Below, piece by piece: positions 42,323 to 52,574 of a stretch of DNA of 64,000 nt. The stretch is taken from positions 13,741,646 to 13,805,645 of the forward strand of contig OZ020625.1 in assembly GCA_963971575.1 (NCBI GenBank), given 5' to 3'. The position numbers and the translations under genes are program-made. Position 1 is the stretch's first letter, and every line of letters starts with the position of its first letter. The DNA is from Liopterus haemorrhoidalis (lineage: Eukaryota > Arthropoda > Insecta > Coleoptera > Dytiscidae). The notes under the pieces are model-generated. The model was given only the letters and a program-made list of their open reading frames with translations. It had not been told where the DNA came from and made no database searches.

Positions 42323-42877
42323 CTATAGGGCAAGAGGCCTCTGAAAAAAGAATGTATACACACACAACGCTTCGTCTCGCTATTTGGCAAGAATCAACGC
42401 TTCTCCTCGCTACTTGGCAAGGAATCCTCACCCACCTCGCTATACGGCAAGATGCGCCATCGCCTCCGACATTACTTCAATTAAACGGCGCTACGGCTCC
42501 GTTACAACGATACGCCATTCCACGGCATTACTGCCGCACATTGCCGCCCTCCGGCACTACCATACATCGCTTCTATCAACCGTGCGTGAGCGCTACTATT
42601 AGCCCCACGTACAATGCCTACAACGGACCACCAACTTCGCTTCGGCGCTATCGCCAAAACCCACGCATCGTCACTTACCTCGGCGCTGCCACTATTAACC
42701 ATTCTGGCGCTGCCACCAATAATTCATCGTTACTACAACGTCCACGACGGACACCGCAACGATGCTCGCCGTCCTTTCTCAAGCTCCTAGTCATACTCCT
42801 TACCTAACTATGTATCTTTATACTGTTATTTCATGTTTTACACTGTTATGTTTTCATACTTTCTTGTTAAATAAATA

Positions 42878-44518
42878 CGAGCCCTGTCCACTTTCAGTTG
42901 GTCCAGCTGTGAAATTTTGAGTTTCTTTAGAAATTATTAAATAATAAGTAAAAGTAAATTCTGCTTTGTACATTTTTTGACAATATAATCATATTAGAAG
43001 CAAAGGGGTCAAAATTTATTCCGTAATATTTAATTTGTGATTATATAAATAATATTCGTAAAACAAACGTATTTTTTGAGTTCATGTATTCTTGTACTGT
43101 ATATAAAATAACTGGGATTTTGCGGTAGCAATGCGTAGTAGGCGTTAGAAAACAAAGTTTGTTTATTGACTGTGATGTATTAAAAGTGTTAAATCTAAAT
43201 AATTTTAAAACATAGGCAGAGGCAAAGCTATTGATGAAAAAATTCGGTTAATCATTGTGAACTTAGCAAAAACAAGAAAAACCATTTCCGAAATCGGAAA
43301 ATTTAGGTTTGTCAAGATACAGTATTAGAAATATTGTAAAATTGTACAAAACAAGTGGTACAGTTGCCTCAAAGCCCCAGTACGTGAAGAAAACTACACT
43401 GACGGACAATGATAAACGTGCATTGAAAAGAATTATTAAGGATAACAGACGTGCTAACACTGTCAATTGAGTGTACTGTGGAGCGATGTTGTTGGAAGAC
43501 GTGTTTTAAGGTCTACATGTCATAAGGAAGCTAAAAAATAAGGATTTGGAACCTATAAGGTAATATTTTTTTAATCGGACTCTTAAATGTATATTTACAG
43601 AAATTTATAAAACTTTCTTAGGCCAAGGAAAATCCATTGTTGACGTCTAAGCAAAAGAAAAACAGGTTGAAATGGGCAAGAGAACATAAAATATAGAATT
43701 GTGAAAAGTGGAACAGCGTGCAATGGAGCGATGAGTCTAGGTTTGAAGTCTGTGTAGGGGACAACCGGAGCAGAGTTGTTAGTCAGAAACATGAAGCATA
43801 TCATCCCGATTGTTTGAAAAGGAAGGTGAAATTTCCGGCATCTATCATGGTGTGGGGTTCAATGTCAATGCAAGAGGTGTAGGAAAACTTCACTTTATCG
43901 ATGGCATTGTTAACACAGCCAAATATTTAAGTATTTTAGAGGAGTCTCTGTTGCCAACTATATAACATGCATTAATCTCTGGGCAGGATTTTATTTTTCA
44001 ACAAGATGGAGCCGCTTGCCATACGTCAAAAAAATCTTTGAAATGGTTCCGTGATCATTCTATTCCACTTTTAGAGTGGGTTTCAAGTAGCCCAGACTTA
44101 TCCCCCATCGAGACACTTTGGCACCAAATGAAAAAACGATTGCGTATAACACCGGCTAGAACAATTCCAGAATTAAGACTAAAGCTTCAAGAAATATGGG
44201 ATAATTTTACTCCTCGAAAATGCCAAGACCTTGTAGATACTATGCCTAGAAGAATTAATGCCGTTATAAAAATGAAAGATGACGTTACCCAGTGGTAACT
44301 TCTGAAATAGGTTTCTAAGTTAATGGCTTTCCATTGGAAATATTATTTTTTTTCTTATTAATTTACTTTAATAGTTGTAAATATTAATCGTAAATCTCTA
44401 AAATGTTTAATTGAAAATAAAATATTACCTAGATTTCATAAGCTATTCGCATTCTGTTAATTGAACACCAATAAGTAAAAATTTCGTAGCTGGGCCAACT
44501 GATAGTTGACAGGGCTCG
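42878..44518 (+). mobile_element. Tc1-like transposon
   Basis: The 1,641-bp element starts CGAGCCCTGTCCACTTTCAG and ends with an inverted arm of more than 40 bp (CAACTGATAGTTGACAGGGC then TCG), and is flanked by TA on both sides (42876-42877 and 44519-44520). It inserted at the AATAAATA polyadenylation region of LTR copy 3. The transposase within is broken. Confidence 0.92.
43212..44298 (+). pseudogene. Tc1-like DD34E transposase, broken
   Basis: The N-terminus reads GRGKAIDEKIRLIIVNLAK (paired-like helix-turn-helix), with ATA where the start ATG is expected. Frameshifts and stops follow near 43300, 43467 and 43510. Catalytic positions are legible: QWSDESRFEV (first D), FIFQQDGAACHTS (second D) and SPDLSPIETLW (E), with 34 residues between the last two, the DD34E spacing of Tc1. 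The last 86 codons (44038-44298) are uninterrupted. A GT-AG stretch (43560-43621) interrupts the coding similarity. Confidence 0.85.
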
Positions 44519-44760
44519 TATATAACTTCACACTTTGCTTTTCACTTATAACAATCCTTGGGGTAACACAATCTTTTCAGAGACTAGTGCGACGTGGCTC
44601 TTCAAGCCGAGACGGTATACACGGAACCCAGCATCTGAGCTAGTTTGGGTACAGTGTTCAGGGTAGCTACCTGGGGAGATGTCACCTGCGGTACTACCTC
44701 CTGCAACAAGTTACACTATGGTATGTTGTCTACCGAGACATTTACACCATGATGGTCGTA

Positions 44761-45639
44761 AATTAGTCCCTCGTAGTTTAAACATGTATTATTCGATTAT
44801 AAAAGTAGCCAAGCAATATTATTTTGTTAAATAAACAACAACAAATGGTATATTTTACTTTTTATATTGTTTTTCCTTCAACGCCACTAATAAGGAGCAC
44901 TGTTTGAGTTCTACAAAATACTTGACATTATTTTTAATTTTTTGAGAATTACCTGAATGAAAATAGAAATTAGAAAATGATATAAATTTTCTCTACTTTA
45001 TTTATATGTGACGATCTGGTCACTTTTTCCAGTTAGCCCACGATATGTTGTATCCTCGATATTTTTAAAATATCTATTATCTTGAGCTGTTAATTTATTC
45101 TTGGGACTGTACTACGTTCCACTCCCAAGAACTTAAGATTAATGAGTCCTGTTTGTAAGCTGCATGATCTTCTTAATTGAAATTTTACCTGGAAAAATGT
45201 TAATTGTCAAGCTGCTTATGTTGTGATTGAATAATAAAGACAGTAGTAAAGACGTAGCAAGATTAGACAAGGGTTAACGTTTATGTAAAGCTTATTTTAT
45301 TTTGTTTGGAAGTGTCTTTTCACTTTTCGGACACTTGCATAATTTACCCATGTAAATTTTGTTTTAAGCCGCAATGGATATATTTTGTTTTAGCTTGCTG
45401 TAATAAAACTAAAATTATACTGAATCGAACATACGTAAAGAATAATACAAAGTTGATAGGCAGAATACATTATTCTAATAAATGTTCTATCAACATCCTT
45501 TCAATTTAGTAACAGATACCTTTGTACCTTTGTACTGTTAATAGAAACTTTGTACTGCGAATAATACTGTTAGTTTTTATTTTAAATTTCGTATGGCATT
45601 ATGCCTAGGTGTGATTTTCAGGTTGTGACTAGCACTCTC
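44761..45639. other. Unannotated AT-rich spacer
   Basis: No gene or element end recognised. Confidence 0.4.
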
Positions 45640-45897
45640 TGGCATAACCTAACGATTACTTTTTACGGTAGCCGAGTCTGCCTGCCTTACGTGCCCTCTG
45701 AAGCAAACTCCATATTCCCGAGCATTAATTTAGAGATACAAATAATCATTTGAGAGAAGGCTCAGTGGGTGTACGGTTGTTACGACAAGGATTTCTTTGA
45801 ATAATCTTACCTGTAGTGGAATTCAAACTCACGATTCCAAACTTACAAATTGAGTGTTATGTCCATTACGTTACTGAAATCGCCATTCTCGATCCAA
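45640..45897 (-). mobile_element. tRNA-Thr-like SINE
   Basis: On the minus strand the head (45820-45897) reads as a tRNA body: a D-arm-like segment with AACGTAATGG, an anticodon stem and loop CAATTTGTAAGTTTG with TGT (Thr), and GTGAGTTTGAATTCCAC as T-arm and B box. A non-tRNA body continues to about 45640. Several stem mismatches rule out a working tRNA gene. No target duplication was found. Confidence 0.6.
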
Positions 45898-46203
45898 TAT
45901 TTTAGCTAATTATACATATCAGTATCATTGTATAATGGGGTTAGAACAAGGCATTAGAATTTGAGGAAAAAGGAATTGTCCACCAATATTTATACCATAT
46001 ATTATACCATACGTAAAGGTCGACTGTATGTAAGAATTGTTTTAGTAGAACTGTCCTATTTTTGTGATATATCCTACGTCTTACTAAAACAAAACATTAA
46101 ATTAATATAATTTTAAAATTAAATAGGACTTGTCCTATTTTAGACGATAATTGTGGAAATTTAAAGCAGCTGTATATTAATATTTCGCTGCTCAGGTAAT
46201 TTA
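45898..46203. other. Short AT-rich spacer
   Basis: Nothing recognised. Contains AAATAGGACTTGTCCTATTT (46121-46140), a palindromic stretch. Confidence 0.4.
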
Positions 46204-46560
46204 AATAGGGGATAGGCATGATTTTTTATTTTTTTTTATTATATTCCTCTTGTTGCATATAAACATAAAAAACAGTTTTGCATTTTTTTTTTAATTTGAA
46301 GGCTTAAAAAAATCATAAATGAATGTAGCGCGCGAAAACGACGTGTGACGTCATACCCCTTCTAAGTGACGCAGTACACTACTAGCCTACCCAGTGTACT
46401 GCGTACAACGTGCAGCCTACACAGTCGTGAACTTATTTGCTTGTATAACTTTTATAGGTTATGTAAAGTTAGAGAGATTTTAATTAAAATAAAGTTTAAT
46501 TCTATAAAAACAATTTATACATGTTTACCGAGTTAAATTTTATATTAAAATATATAAAAT

Positions 46561-46754
46561 ATGGAAGATCCAGGCCCCACTACTTCGAAACATAGTCGAA
46601 AATATTGTTTAGTACCGATGCGCACAAATAGTTCAAATAGAAATCCAAAAAAAAAAACAATTTATATCATTACCTGATGGCGAAAAACAACAGAAAAGGC
46701 GAAATTTGTAGCTGGAAGCTATGAGGCGAAATATAACCGATATTTCAAAAAAAA
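46561..46754 (+). pseudogene. THAP-like N-terminal exon, damaged
   Basis: ATG at 46561 opens MEDPGPTTSKHSRKYCLVP. YC-VP followed by TNSS, then FISLPDGEKQQKRRN and LEAMRRNITDISKK, matches the start of THAP-type zinc finger proteins, which bind transposon ends in several families. The second zinc-ligand Cys appears replaced by Arg (CLVPMRT). An A-run near 46637-46647 carries a frameshift, and a TAG stop lies near 46710. The exon ends at a GTAAAC donor (46755). THAP identity is inferred from spacing, not a search. Confidence 0.55.
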
Positions 46755-46831
46755 GTAAACTTTATGTTTGTGTATGTTTTTCATATATTCCATGAGCATA
46801 AATGCATCAATGTTGGGTAAATTATCACTCT

Positions 46832-47862
46832 ATAGTAGTAGTAAAGATTTATTTTCACCTTGCGGTTTAAAATTTTCATACATTTACATTTTCTGGTAGC
46901 AAACAGTGTTCAATTATTATATGTACAGTACATTTTTTTTTAATATTGTCATTTATAGTCTTTTATTTAATATGTTCTTCATCCAGGTTTCATCCGGGTT
47001 TTGGTCATTGAGTATTTGTATGGCTGATTTCGGGTTTCTCACTTCTTCCTTGCAGTCACGTGTTAGATGTTCTATTGTCTCTTCATTCCTCTCACATATT
47101 CTGCACTTCTTTTCTTCTTTTTCTCTCCAATATTCGTTCCTTCTTTCTTCGTTTCCTACTCTGAATCTGGCTATTATTTTTTGGTTTTTGGATTGTTTTC
47201 TTAGATACATAGGCATGTCTATTGTTTCTAAAAACCTGTATCTGGGATTGTATTTTGATATCTGTATCTTCTCTCTTCGTTGTTGCAGTTCCATGTCCTT
47301 TTCCCTTCTCACAATTTCTTCTTTTAAGCTAACTCCCATTCGTCTTCGGTTCTCTACTTCTGTTGTTGAATAGCCTTTTCTTTCGTAATACTTTGTGCGT
47401 TCTAGTTCCCAATCATTCTTTTCTAGTTTATTTTCTTCTTTTCTTCTTATCTGCTCCCAGCATGCAAAAACCAGTTCTTTCCAATTCGATCTTCTTGTTT
47501 TCTCCTCGTATATTACTGCTCTTCTGCCCGTTTCAACGCATAGTTTATGCCTCTTCGTTTCCTCGTGTAATATGTAGAGCGGTGTTCTTTTATCGATTGA
47601 AAGTGTCCATCGTAGGTATTTGTTGTGGATTTTCTCTATCACTCTATATATAACCTGTATTGCAGTATTTCAATTATGCCTCTAATGTTTTGTAATTTCA
47701 TGTGAACAATGTAGTAAAATTCTGACATCTAAATTACATAAATATTTACATTTTACAAAGTTGCAGCGTTTATTGTTTACATTAAGTTATAGAATACATA
47801 AATGGTTTACTTACTAGTCTGTTTTGACACCACGTATTTCTTCAGCACTGTAGCATTCATTA
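46832..47862 (-). mobile_element. 5'-truncated LINE within the AATAGGGGATA element
   Basis: The 3' end on the minus strand ends in a TAC-type repeat (ATAGTAGTAGTA from 46832) and directly abuts the left copy of a 55-bp direct repeat (46777-46831 and 47863-47917, one mismatch). ORF2 similarity spans 46953-47642. The sequence between 47656 and 47862 is not clearly LINE and includes part of the minus-strand exon, so the true 5' limit is probably near 47655. Confidence 0.6.
46953..47642 (-). pseudogene. LINE ORF2 C-terminal domain, 229 codons
   Basis: An uninterrupted frame starts IHNKYLRWTLSIDKRTPLYI and continues through a highly charged region. It includes RRNEYWREKEEKKCRICERN and EETIEHLTRDC near the end, a CxxC-H-C motif typical of the ORF2 C-terminus of several insect LINEs. 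RT and endonuclease are absent. The clade is not certain. The frame is clean, so the insertion may be fairly young. Confidence 0.65.
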
Positions 47863-47945
47863 TTTTTCATATATTCCATGAGCATAAAAGCATCAATGTT
47901 GGGTAAATTATCACTCTGAGCCCTAACAAAATCTTTATCTGTCAT
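47815..47945 (-). CDS. First exon resembling SWIM/YqaJ-type element proteins
   Basis: ATG at 47945 opens MTDKDFVRAQSDNLPNIDAF and continues MLMEYMKNNE, then CYSAEEIRGVKTD, ending at 47815 next to GTAAGT, a perfect donor. The pattern ID-FMLMEY followed by SAEEIRGVK is how I remember the N-terminus of arthropod multi-copy proteins that go on to a SWIM zinc finger and a YqaJ-like (lambda exonuclease-type) nuclease; this is from memory. No downstream exon of this gene is identified in the element. A 55-bp piece of this exon is repeated at 46777-46831. Confidence 0.5.
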
Positions 47946-48265
47946 TTTAATAATAAATGCGTGAAAAATTGTTTAAAAACAAATACAAACCTATCGAACA
48001 ATACAATATACACACGTAAAGATTATGTTGTAACTGTATCTGTGACGTCAAACCCCAGTCGTTTCACGTCATACTCAGTCGTATTTACTCGGCAACCTTC
48101 GTGCCGTGGTCGGCTTATTTCAAATTTACAATATTTTAATTAAAAAATTTGGCTATAATATTAATTAAAATGTAATTTTTGTTTTGTTAGGTGACATAAC
48201 TAACATTAACATATCAAAAAAAATGTAGTTTTAAGGAAATATAAATTTTATGCGTATCCCCTATT

Positions 48266-49258
48266 ATGTTTTTTAAATTTATTTTGAAGTCATAATTTAT
48301 TTCTTGGAATATATGTTTTGTAATAAACAATTTGTTATGGCATATTTCTGAGATATGAAGGTGTCGACTATTATTTCTTATTTTGCCCTTTTTTATTATA
48401 AGTTCTATGGGTTTATTGTGATCATTTTTACACCCATATACAATTAAGATACTGGTAAGATATGCGTGTTTTAAGGTAGAATCTTAGGCAGTATCACCAC
48501 CGTAAAACTTGGCATATCTTGTTTAGAATAGCCCTAATAAGCATACTTTGGATCTGGGAATAGCTATATATGTCGCTAATAGCGCTAGTGACTACTAAAA
48601 TTGTCACTAGTAAGCGCAATCTGTTTCGCAGATGATGACTTAAGTTCTTGCTAGTATGGTCAGTTTGTCTTGTAGATGATGACAATATTTTTCATTAATA
48701 TCCTCAAGTATTTTCATTGAGGACACCTGTATCTAACGCGTTCAAATGAATTCACATCGTGCTCTCGAAATATGTGTAAAAGTTCCTCTTATATGAAACT
48801 TCATCAAACTTTTCTGCTTGGATATATATTTGGAGAGTTATGGCGGGAAAACTCCAAAAATTTTAAATTCAAATAACTACCTTATTATTTATTTAACAGC
48901 AAAAATCTAAAACGAATATTGTTTAAAACGAAAAGACAAATCTTTTATCTAAATACATTTTTGATTGGATATACATTTGGAGAGTTATTGCGGGAAAACT
49001 CCAAAAATTTTAGGTCTAAATAACGGCATCATCAACTCTTGCCGTTTCTTCTGAACTAGATGTTTAAGTTCCTTTTACTGGTTTCCTTCATGGTAAACTT
49101 TTGCCATGTATGTGTGTTCCATGGTTTCCCACATCTGCGTCTCCCTTTCAAGTTCTATTCAGAGCTACTCTATCAATGGATAAAGGGTTGGTCCAGCGTA
49201 CTCTCGAAATATTTCTGTAAATAAATTAAATTCGAATTTTGTTGTAATTATATTTTTT
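48266..49258. other. Spacer with a 65-bp duplication
   Basis: No gene. Copies at about 48821-48885 and 48961-49025 share TTGGAGAGTTAT and GCGGGAAAACTCCAAAAATT, 140 bp apart. Confidence 0.55.
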
Positions 49259-49341
49259 CTTTCTCTCTCTCTCTCTTTCTCTCTCCCCCTCTCTCTCTCT
49301 CTCTCTCTCTCTCCCTCTCCCTCTCTCCCTCTCCCTCTCTC

Positions 49342-49434
<93 letters not shown>
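49259..49434. repeat. CT microsatellite
   Basis: A run of CT dinucleotides of about 175 bp with CCC and TTT interruptions. Open frames across it are artefacts of the repeat. Confidence 0.95.
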
Positions 49435-49437
<3 letters not shown>

Positions 49438-50713
49438 ATGGCAAGTTTCGTTTTGTGTGCTGTTCCACCATGGACGCTACCGCGTCCACTTGTGAACCTC
49501 ACATTAACTAGGTTTGATAAAGATACTACGTTGCCTATCGAATACCAACATGAGTTACAAAGAACACTGGTCCCTAGGTTCGAGGATACTGTCATTTTTA
49601 CTGACGGATCAAAATCCGGAACCAGGGTTGGGTGTGCGTTCGTTGTTTTGAATCCACGCCAACAGTTTCAGTACCGTCTGCACTCCATAACGAGTGTGTA
49701 CACTGCTGAGCTGTACGCTATTTTCAAGGCCCTGTGTTTTGTTTCGTCAGAGCAAAGTCGGTCAAGTGTTATCTTGACGGACTCGCTGAGCGCTCTGAAC
49801 AGTATCCAAGATCCAGATCCAGTGCATCCTCTTGTACTAAAGATCCGGTTGCTACTCCACAACCTGAATGCTCAGAATGTGAGGGTAGAGCTGTTTTGGA
49901 TACCGGGACATGTTGGTATTAAAGGCAACGAAGCGGCAGATGCAGCTGCAAAAGCCGCCTCTCACAGACCTATGATTGATGTGAGTTTCGTTTTTCCAGA
50001 TGACGCAAAGAGTCATCTGACACATCTGGTTTTAGACATGTGGCAACATGAGTGGAGCCGCACACAGAACGTTAAGTTACGACAGATTAAGGGAGACGTT
50101 AAACCATGGGGTTCTTCCTGCAGGATTAACCGCAGGGAGGAAACCGCCATCACACGCCTTCGTATAGGTCACTGTTGGTGGACCCATGGACACCTCCTTC
50201 GAGGTGAAGAGTCCCCTGTCTGTGAGACGTGTAACACAGATTTGTCTGTGTTACACATTTTAACCGAATGTGTACAGTTCGAGGATGTCAGGGAGAGGTT
50301 AGGCCTGTGCTATGACCTGTCAGTTGCCTTAGGTGACGACAGAGTACTCATGGACAGGCTGATACTCTTCCTGAGAGAATCGAACTTACTGTTTTATGTG
50401 TGAAGTCTTGCACCTTATTTTAATGTGTTTCTATTTATTGACTGTGATATTCGATGGTAATTGGCCCCTTTACAGCCTCTTACCATCACCCTGAGTCTGT
50501 TCAAATTTTCGAACAGACTTTTTATATTATTTATTTGTGTTTGTCAGTGCAAGATTTCTTTTATTGAGTATGCGTATTTTTAATGATTTTATTTATTTAT
50601 TTATTGTCTAAATTTTTATTTTTTAATATATAGGCTAGTCATTTAGATGGGCTGCGTTAGGCGCAAATAGCCTTTGTTGCTGTGCGCCAAAAATTTCAAC
50701 TAACTAACTAACT

Positions 50714-50716
<3 letters not shown>
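49435..50716 (+). mobile_element. 5'-truncated LINE with RNase H, inside a CT microsatellite
   Basis: The element starts at the end of one CT run and finishes with a TAAC-repeat tail (50698-50716) that passes straight into another CT run (50716-50764). It retains only the RNase H and C-terminal part of ORF2 plus a 300-bp 3' UTR with a GGCGCA and TGCGCC pair near 50659-50686. It resembles the I group and relatives that keep RNase H. Confidence 0.8.
49438..50403 (+). CDS. RNase H domain and C-terminus of a LINE ORF2 (partial)
   Basis: The 321-codon frame is intact from the truncation point to TGA. RNase H residues are all in place: FTDGS (D56), TAELYAIF (E91), LTDSLSAL (D115), IPGHVGIKGNEAADAA (H158 and D168). 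The C-terminal part has RLRIGHCWWTHGHLL and CETCN followed by HILTEC, a Cys/His motif shared with the I-clade element at 4308-5537. It would remove RNA from the RNA:cDNA hybrid, but without RT and a true start it is a fragment. ATG at 49438 is fortuitous. Confidence 0.85.
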   Translation: MASFVLCAVPPWTLPRPLVNLTLTRFDKDTTLPIEYQHELQRTLVPRFEDTVIFTDGSKSGTRVGCAFVVLNPRQQFQYRLHSITSVYTAELYAIFKALCFVSSEQSRSSVILTDSLSALNSIQDPDPVHPLVLKIRLLLHNLNAQNVRVELFWIPGHVGIKGNEAADAAAKAASHRPMIDVSFVFPDDAKSHLTHLVLDMWQHEWSRTQNVKLRQIKGDVKPWGSSCRINRREETAITRLRIGHCWWTHGHLLRGEESPVCETCNTDLSVLHILTECVQFEDVRERLGLCYDLSVALGDDRVLMDRLILFLRESNLLFYV

Positions 50717-50767
<51 letters not shown>

Positions 50768-50880
50768 GGCCATTGTTAATCGACTTCTCTTCTCATTGGC
50801 CATTGTTAATCGACTTGACTTTTGTCCTCATATAAATCCTCCAATAGCGTCTGTTAGATTTCTGGTTTTTACAGATATAC
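50404..50880. repeat. 3' UTR, TAAC tail, CT microsatellite and a 30-bp duplication
   Basis: After the LINE 3' UTR and TAAC tail comes CT repeat (50716-50764), then two adjacent copies of CATTGGCCATTGTTAATCGA within a 30-bp period (50763-50820). Confidence 0.75.
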
Positions 50881-50889
50881 TGTACACCA

Positions 50890-51760
50890 ATTCCTGGTAG
50901 ATCTGTCTGTGTTATCAGTACTGAATACCTCCTACGCAAGCCTTGTCTACAAGCTGCACTGTGCTGATTTCTCCCCATCGCTCATCAGGATGTTTGCTTC
51001 TTTTCTCACTTCCAGAGAATTTAGAGTCAAGATCGAGGAAATTCACTCTTCGTGGAGGCCAGTCAAGGTTGGTGTTCCACAGGGCTTTTTACTGTTTCCG
51101 TTGCGGTTCGCTCTTTATACGAACGGCATGCCAACGACAGAGGGAACTGCGGTGCTGAACTATGGTGCGTCACCGTGAACGGTTCTAAATCGAAAGCAGT
51201 TTTCTTCTAGAAAAAGTTATTCCCGTCAGGCACGGTAAAACTCTTTGGGGAAGACATTCCTTGGTGCGACAGTGTCAAGTACCTGGGGCTTATCTTCGAC
51301 CTCACACTGATTTGGAAGGAACACATCTCGTACTCCATTGCCAAAGCCACTAAGGCCAAAGGAATGCTCTCGCTACTTTTATGCAGAAAGAGTACCTTGA
51401 ACGTTTCAAACAAGACACTAATTTTTACAACCGTGATTCGTCCTATATTGACCTACCCGTCTAGTGTCTGGGCTTATGCTAGCACCGCTCAGATTAGGCG
51501 TTTGCAGGTATTCCAGAACAAGTGTTTGTGGTAGATCGCTACCACTCCTTGGTTCATACGGAACGACAACATAAGACGCGAATTATGGATGTAGGCCACG
51601 ATCCTTCCTTATGGAACCCAAATAATCAGACTAACCCGATCCCATAGGCAGTCCTGCTGGGCAGGCCACACCTTACAATCCAATTTACGTTCACATCACA
51701 AAATACGTGTTGAGGGCTACCAGCCCGGTACACAATCAGAGGTCAAGATGAGATGAGACT
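50890..51760 (+). mobile_element. Jockey-like LINE relic, plus strand
   Basis: Related to the minus-strand copy at 15985-17690: shared blocks include IRPILTY, SVWAY, LQVFQNKCL and the 3'-end TGTTGAGGGCTACCAGCCCGG. The 5' end is truncated within RT, and the 3' end is near 51750 after a short GATGAGATGAGA run. Confidence 0.7.
50900..51600 (+). pseudogene. Jockey-like reverse transcriptase fragment
   Basis: First frame: SYASLVYKLHCADFSPSLIR, SFLTSREFRVKI and VGVPQGFLLFPLRFALYTN, the RT fingers and pre-palm region. The expected YADD block is missing or destroyed after 51160. A second frame carries KLFGEDIPWCDSVKYLGLIF, SIAKATKAKGMLSLLL and LQVFQNKCLW followed by a stop, then TPWFIRNDNIRRELW. With no palm aspartates and several stops it is non-functional. 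Confidence 0.72.
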
Positions 51761-52455
51761 GAATACCTCCCACTCGCCGATGAATTTTCCTTCAACAATT
51801 AAATTCAGATGTATGAAAAAATGATACAGTTTCATCTTATTTGAGTTTATATAGATCCAGATTACTCTTTCTTCTGTTGTAAGAAATTGTACGTGCTTGG
51901 CTGATCGTTTTAGAACAAACGACAATAATACGTCAAGCTCATAATAAGCGTAAAGGGTAACATTTTATTAAATTTAAATCAGGATTTAATGGAAGAAGCT
52001 CAATTTAACTATCGTATCTATTTTTAAAATTGATAAAATCTTTTTTCTGATGAATTCTTTTTCAGATGTAAACACTGTCAAAGTCAGTTTTTAAAATGTT
52101 TTCAGATCCCTGAAAGTATGTTTAAATATTTTCAATGTTGACAAGAAATATTTTAATTGTTGTGAATAACTGAGTCAAAAGAAAATTGAAATTGTCCTTT
52201 TACCAGTATTTCACACGTTAGCGGTATTACAGAACAGTGGCGACAGTGGTGCAATAGCGGATGCCATCTGAACTAATGCCGCAACAAGGACACATTAAAA
52301 ACTAAAGCAGGAAACAAGAATTCTCGCTTTTATACCAAGGATTTTGTTTGCAAATGTTTCATAATCCTTTTGATAATTTGATTTTTCGTATTAGATTGGT
52401 GAAAATGCTAGAACTCTGTTGTATAAAAGTTGTAAAAAGATTATAACTGATTTCA
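51761..52455. other. Unannotated AT-rich spacer
   Basis: Nothing recognised. Confidence 0.4.
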
Positions 52456-52574
52456 AATTATTATTATTAAAGAAAATAAGGAACTGAAGCCATTAGGCTT
52501 GTATTGTTCTATTTTACACAGATAGAGCATACAATGTTATATCCACATAAATAATATATCCAATTATAAGCTAA

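Larger units (their letters stand above)
40787..44708 (+). mobile_element. Solo LTR, copy 3, split by a hAT and a Tc1 element
   Basis: Starts TGTTACCGCTGA and ends CTCCTGCAACA, flanked by AGTT (40783-40786 and 44709-44712). Excluding the hAT at 41154-42322 and the Tc1 at 42878-44518, about 1.1 kb of LTR remains. Its 3' end (GGCTCTTCAAGCCGAGACGG and GTACTACCTCCTG) matches LTR copies 1 and 2, and a TATATAA box lies near 41000. The region around 42360-42450 holds repeats of CTCGCTA and GGCAAG, again in the block where the other copies have minisatellites. Confidence 0.8.
46204..48265. mobile_element. DNA element with AATAGGGGATA ends and two coding exons
   Basis: AATAGGGGATAGGCAT (46204-46219) and ATGCGTATCCCCTATT (48250-48265) are inverted with one mismatch. 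Counting from GGGG, both ends are bordered by TA. Just inside each end lies a TGACGTCAWACCCC motif in the same orientation (near 46347 and 48041). The interior has a plus-strand THAP-like exon, a minus-strand exon with a consensus splice donor, and a LINE fragment. The combination suggests a transposon family that carries more than one gene; the superfamily is not assigned. Confidence 0.65.

Noticed and set aside
42133..42807. 224-codon plus-strand frame
   Set aside because: It runs across the junction between the hAT element (ends 42322) and the LTR, so it is a chance fusion of two non-coding sequences.
46906..47373. 155-codon plus-strand frame with many hydrophobic residues
   Set aside because: It is the reverse strand of the LINE ORF2 C-terminal domain (46953-47642), which has recognisable motifs.
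49226..49595. Long Arg-Glu repeat frames on the minus strand
   Set aside because: Translation of the CT microsatellite; no biological signal.
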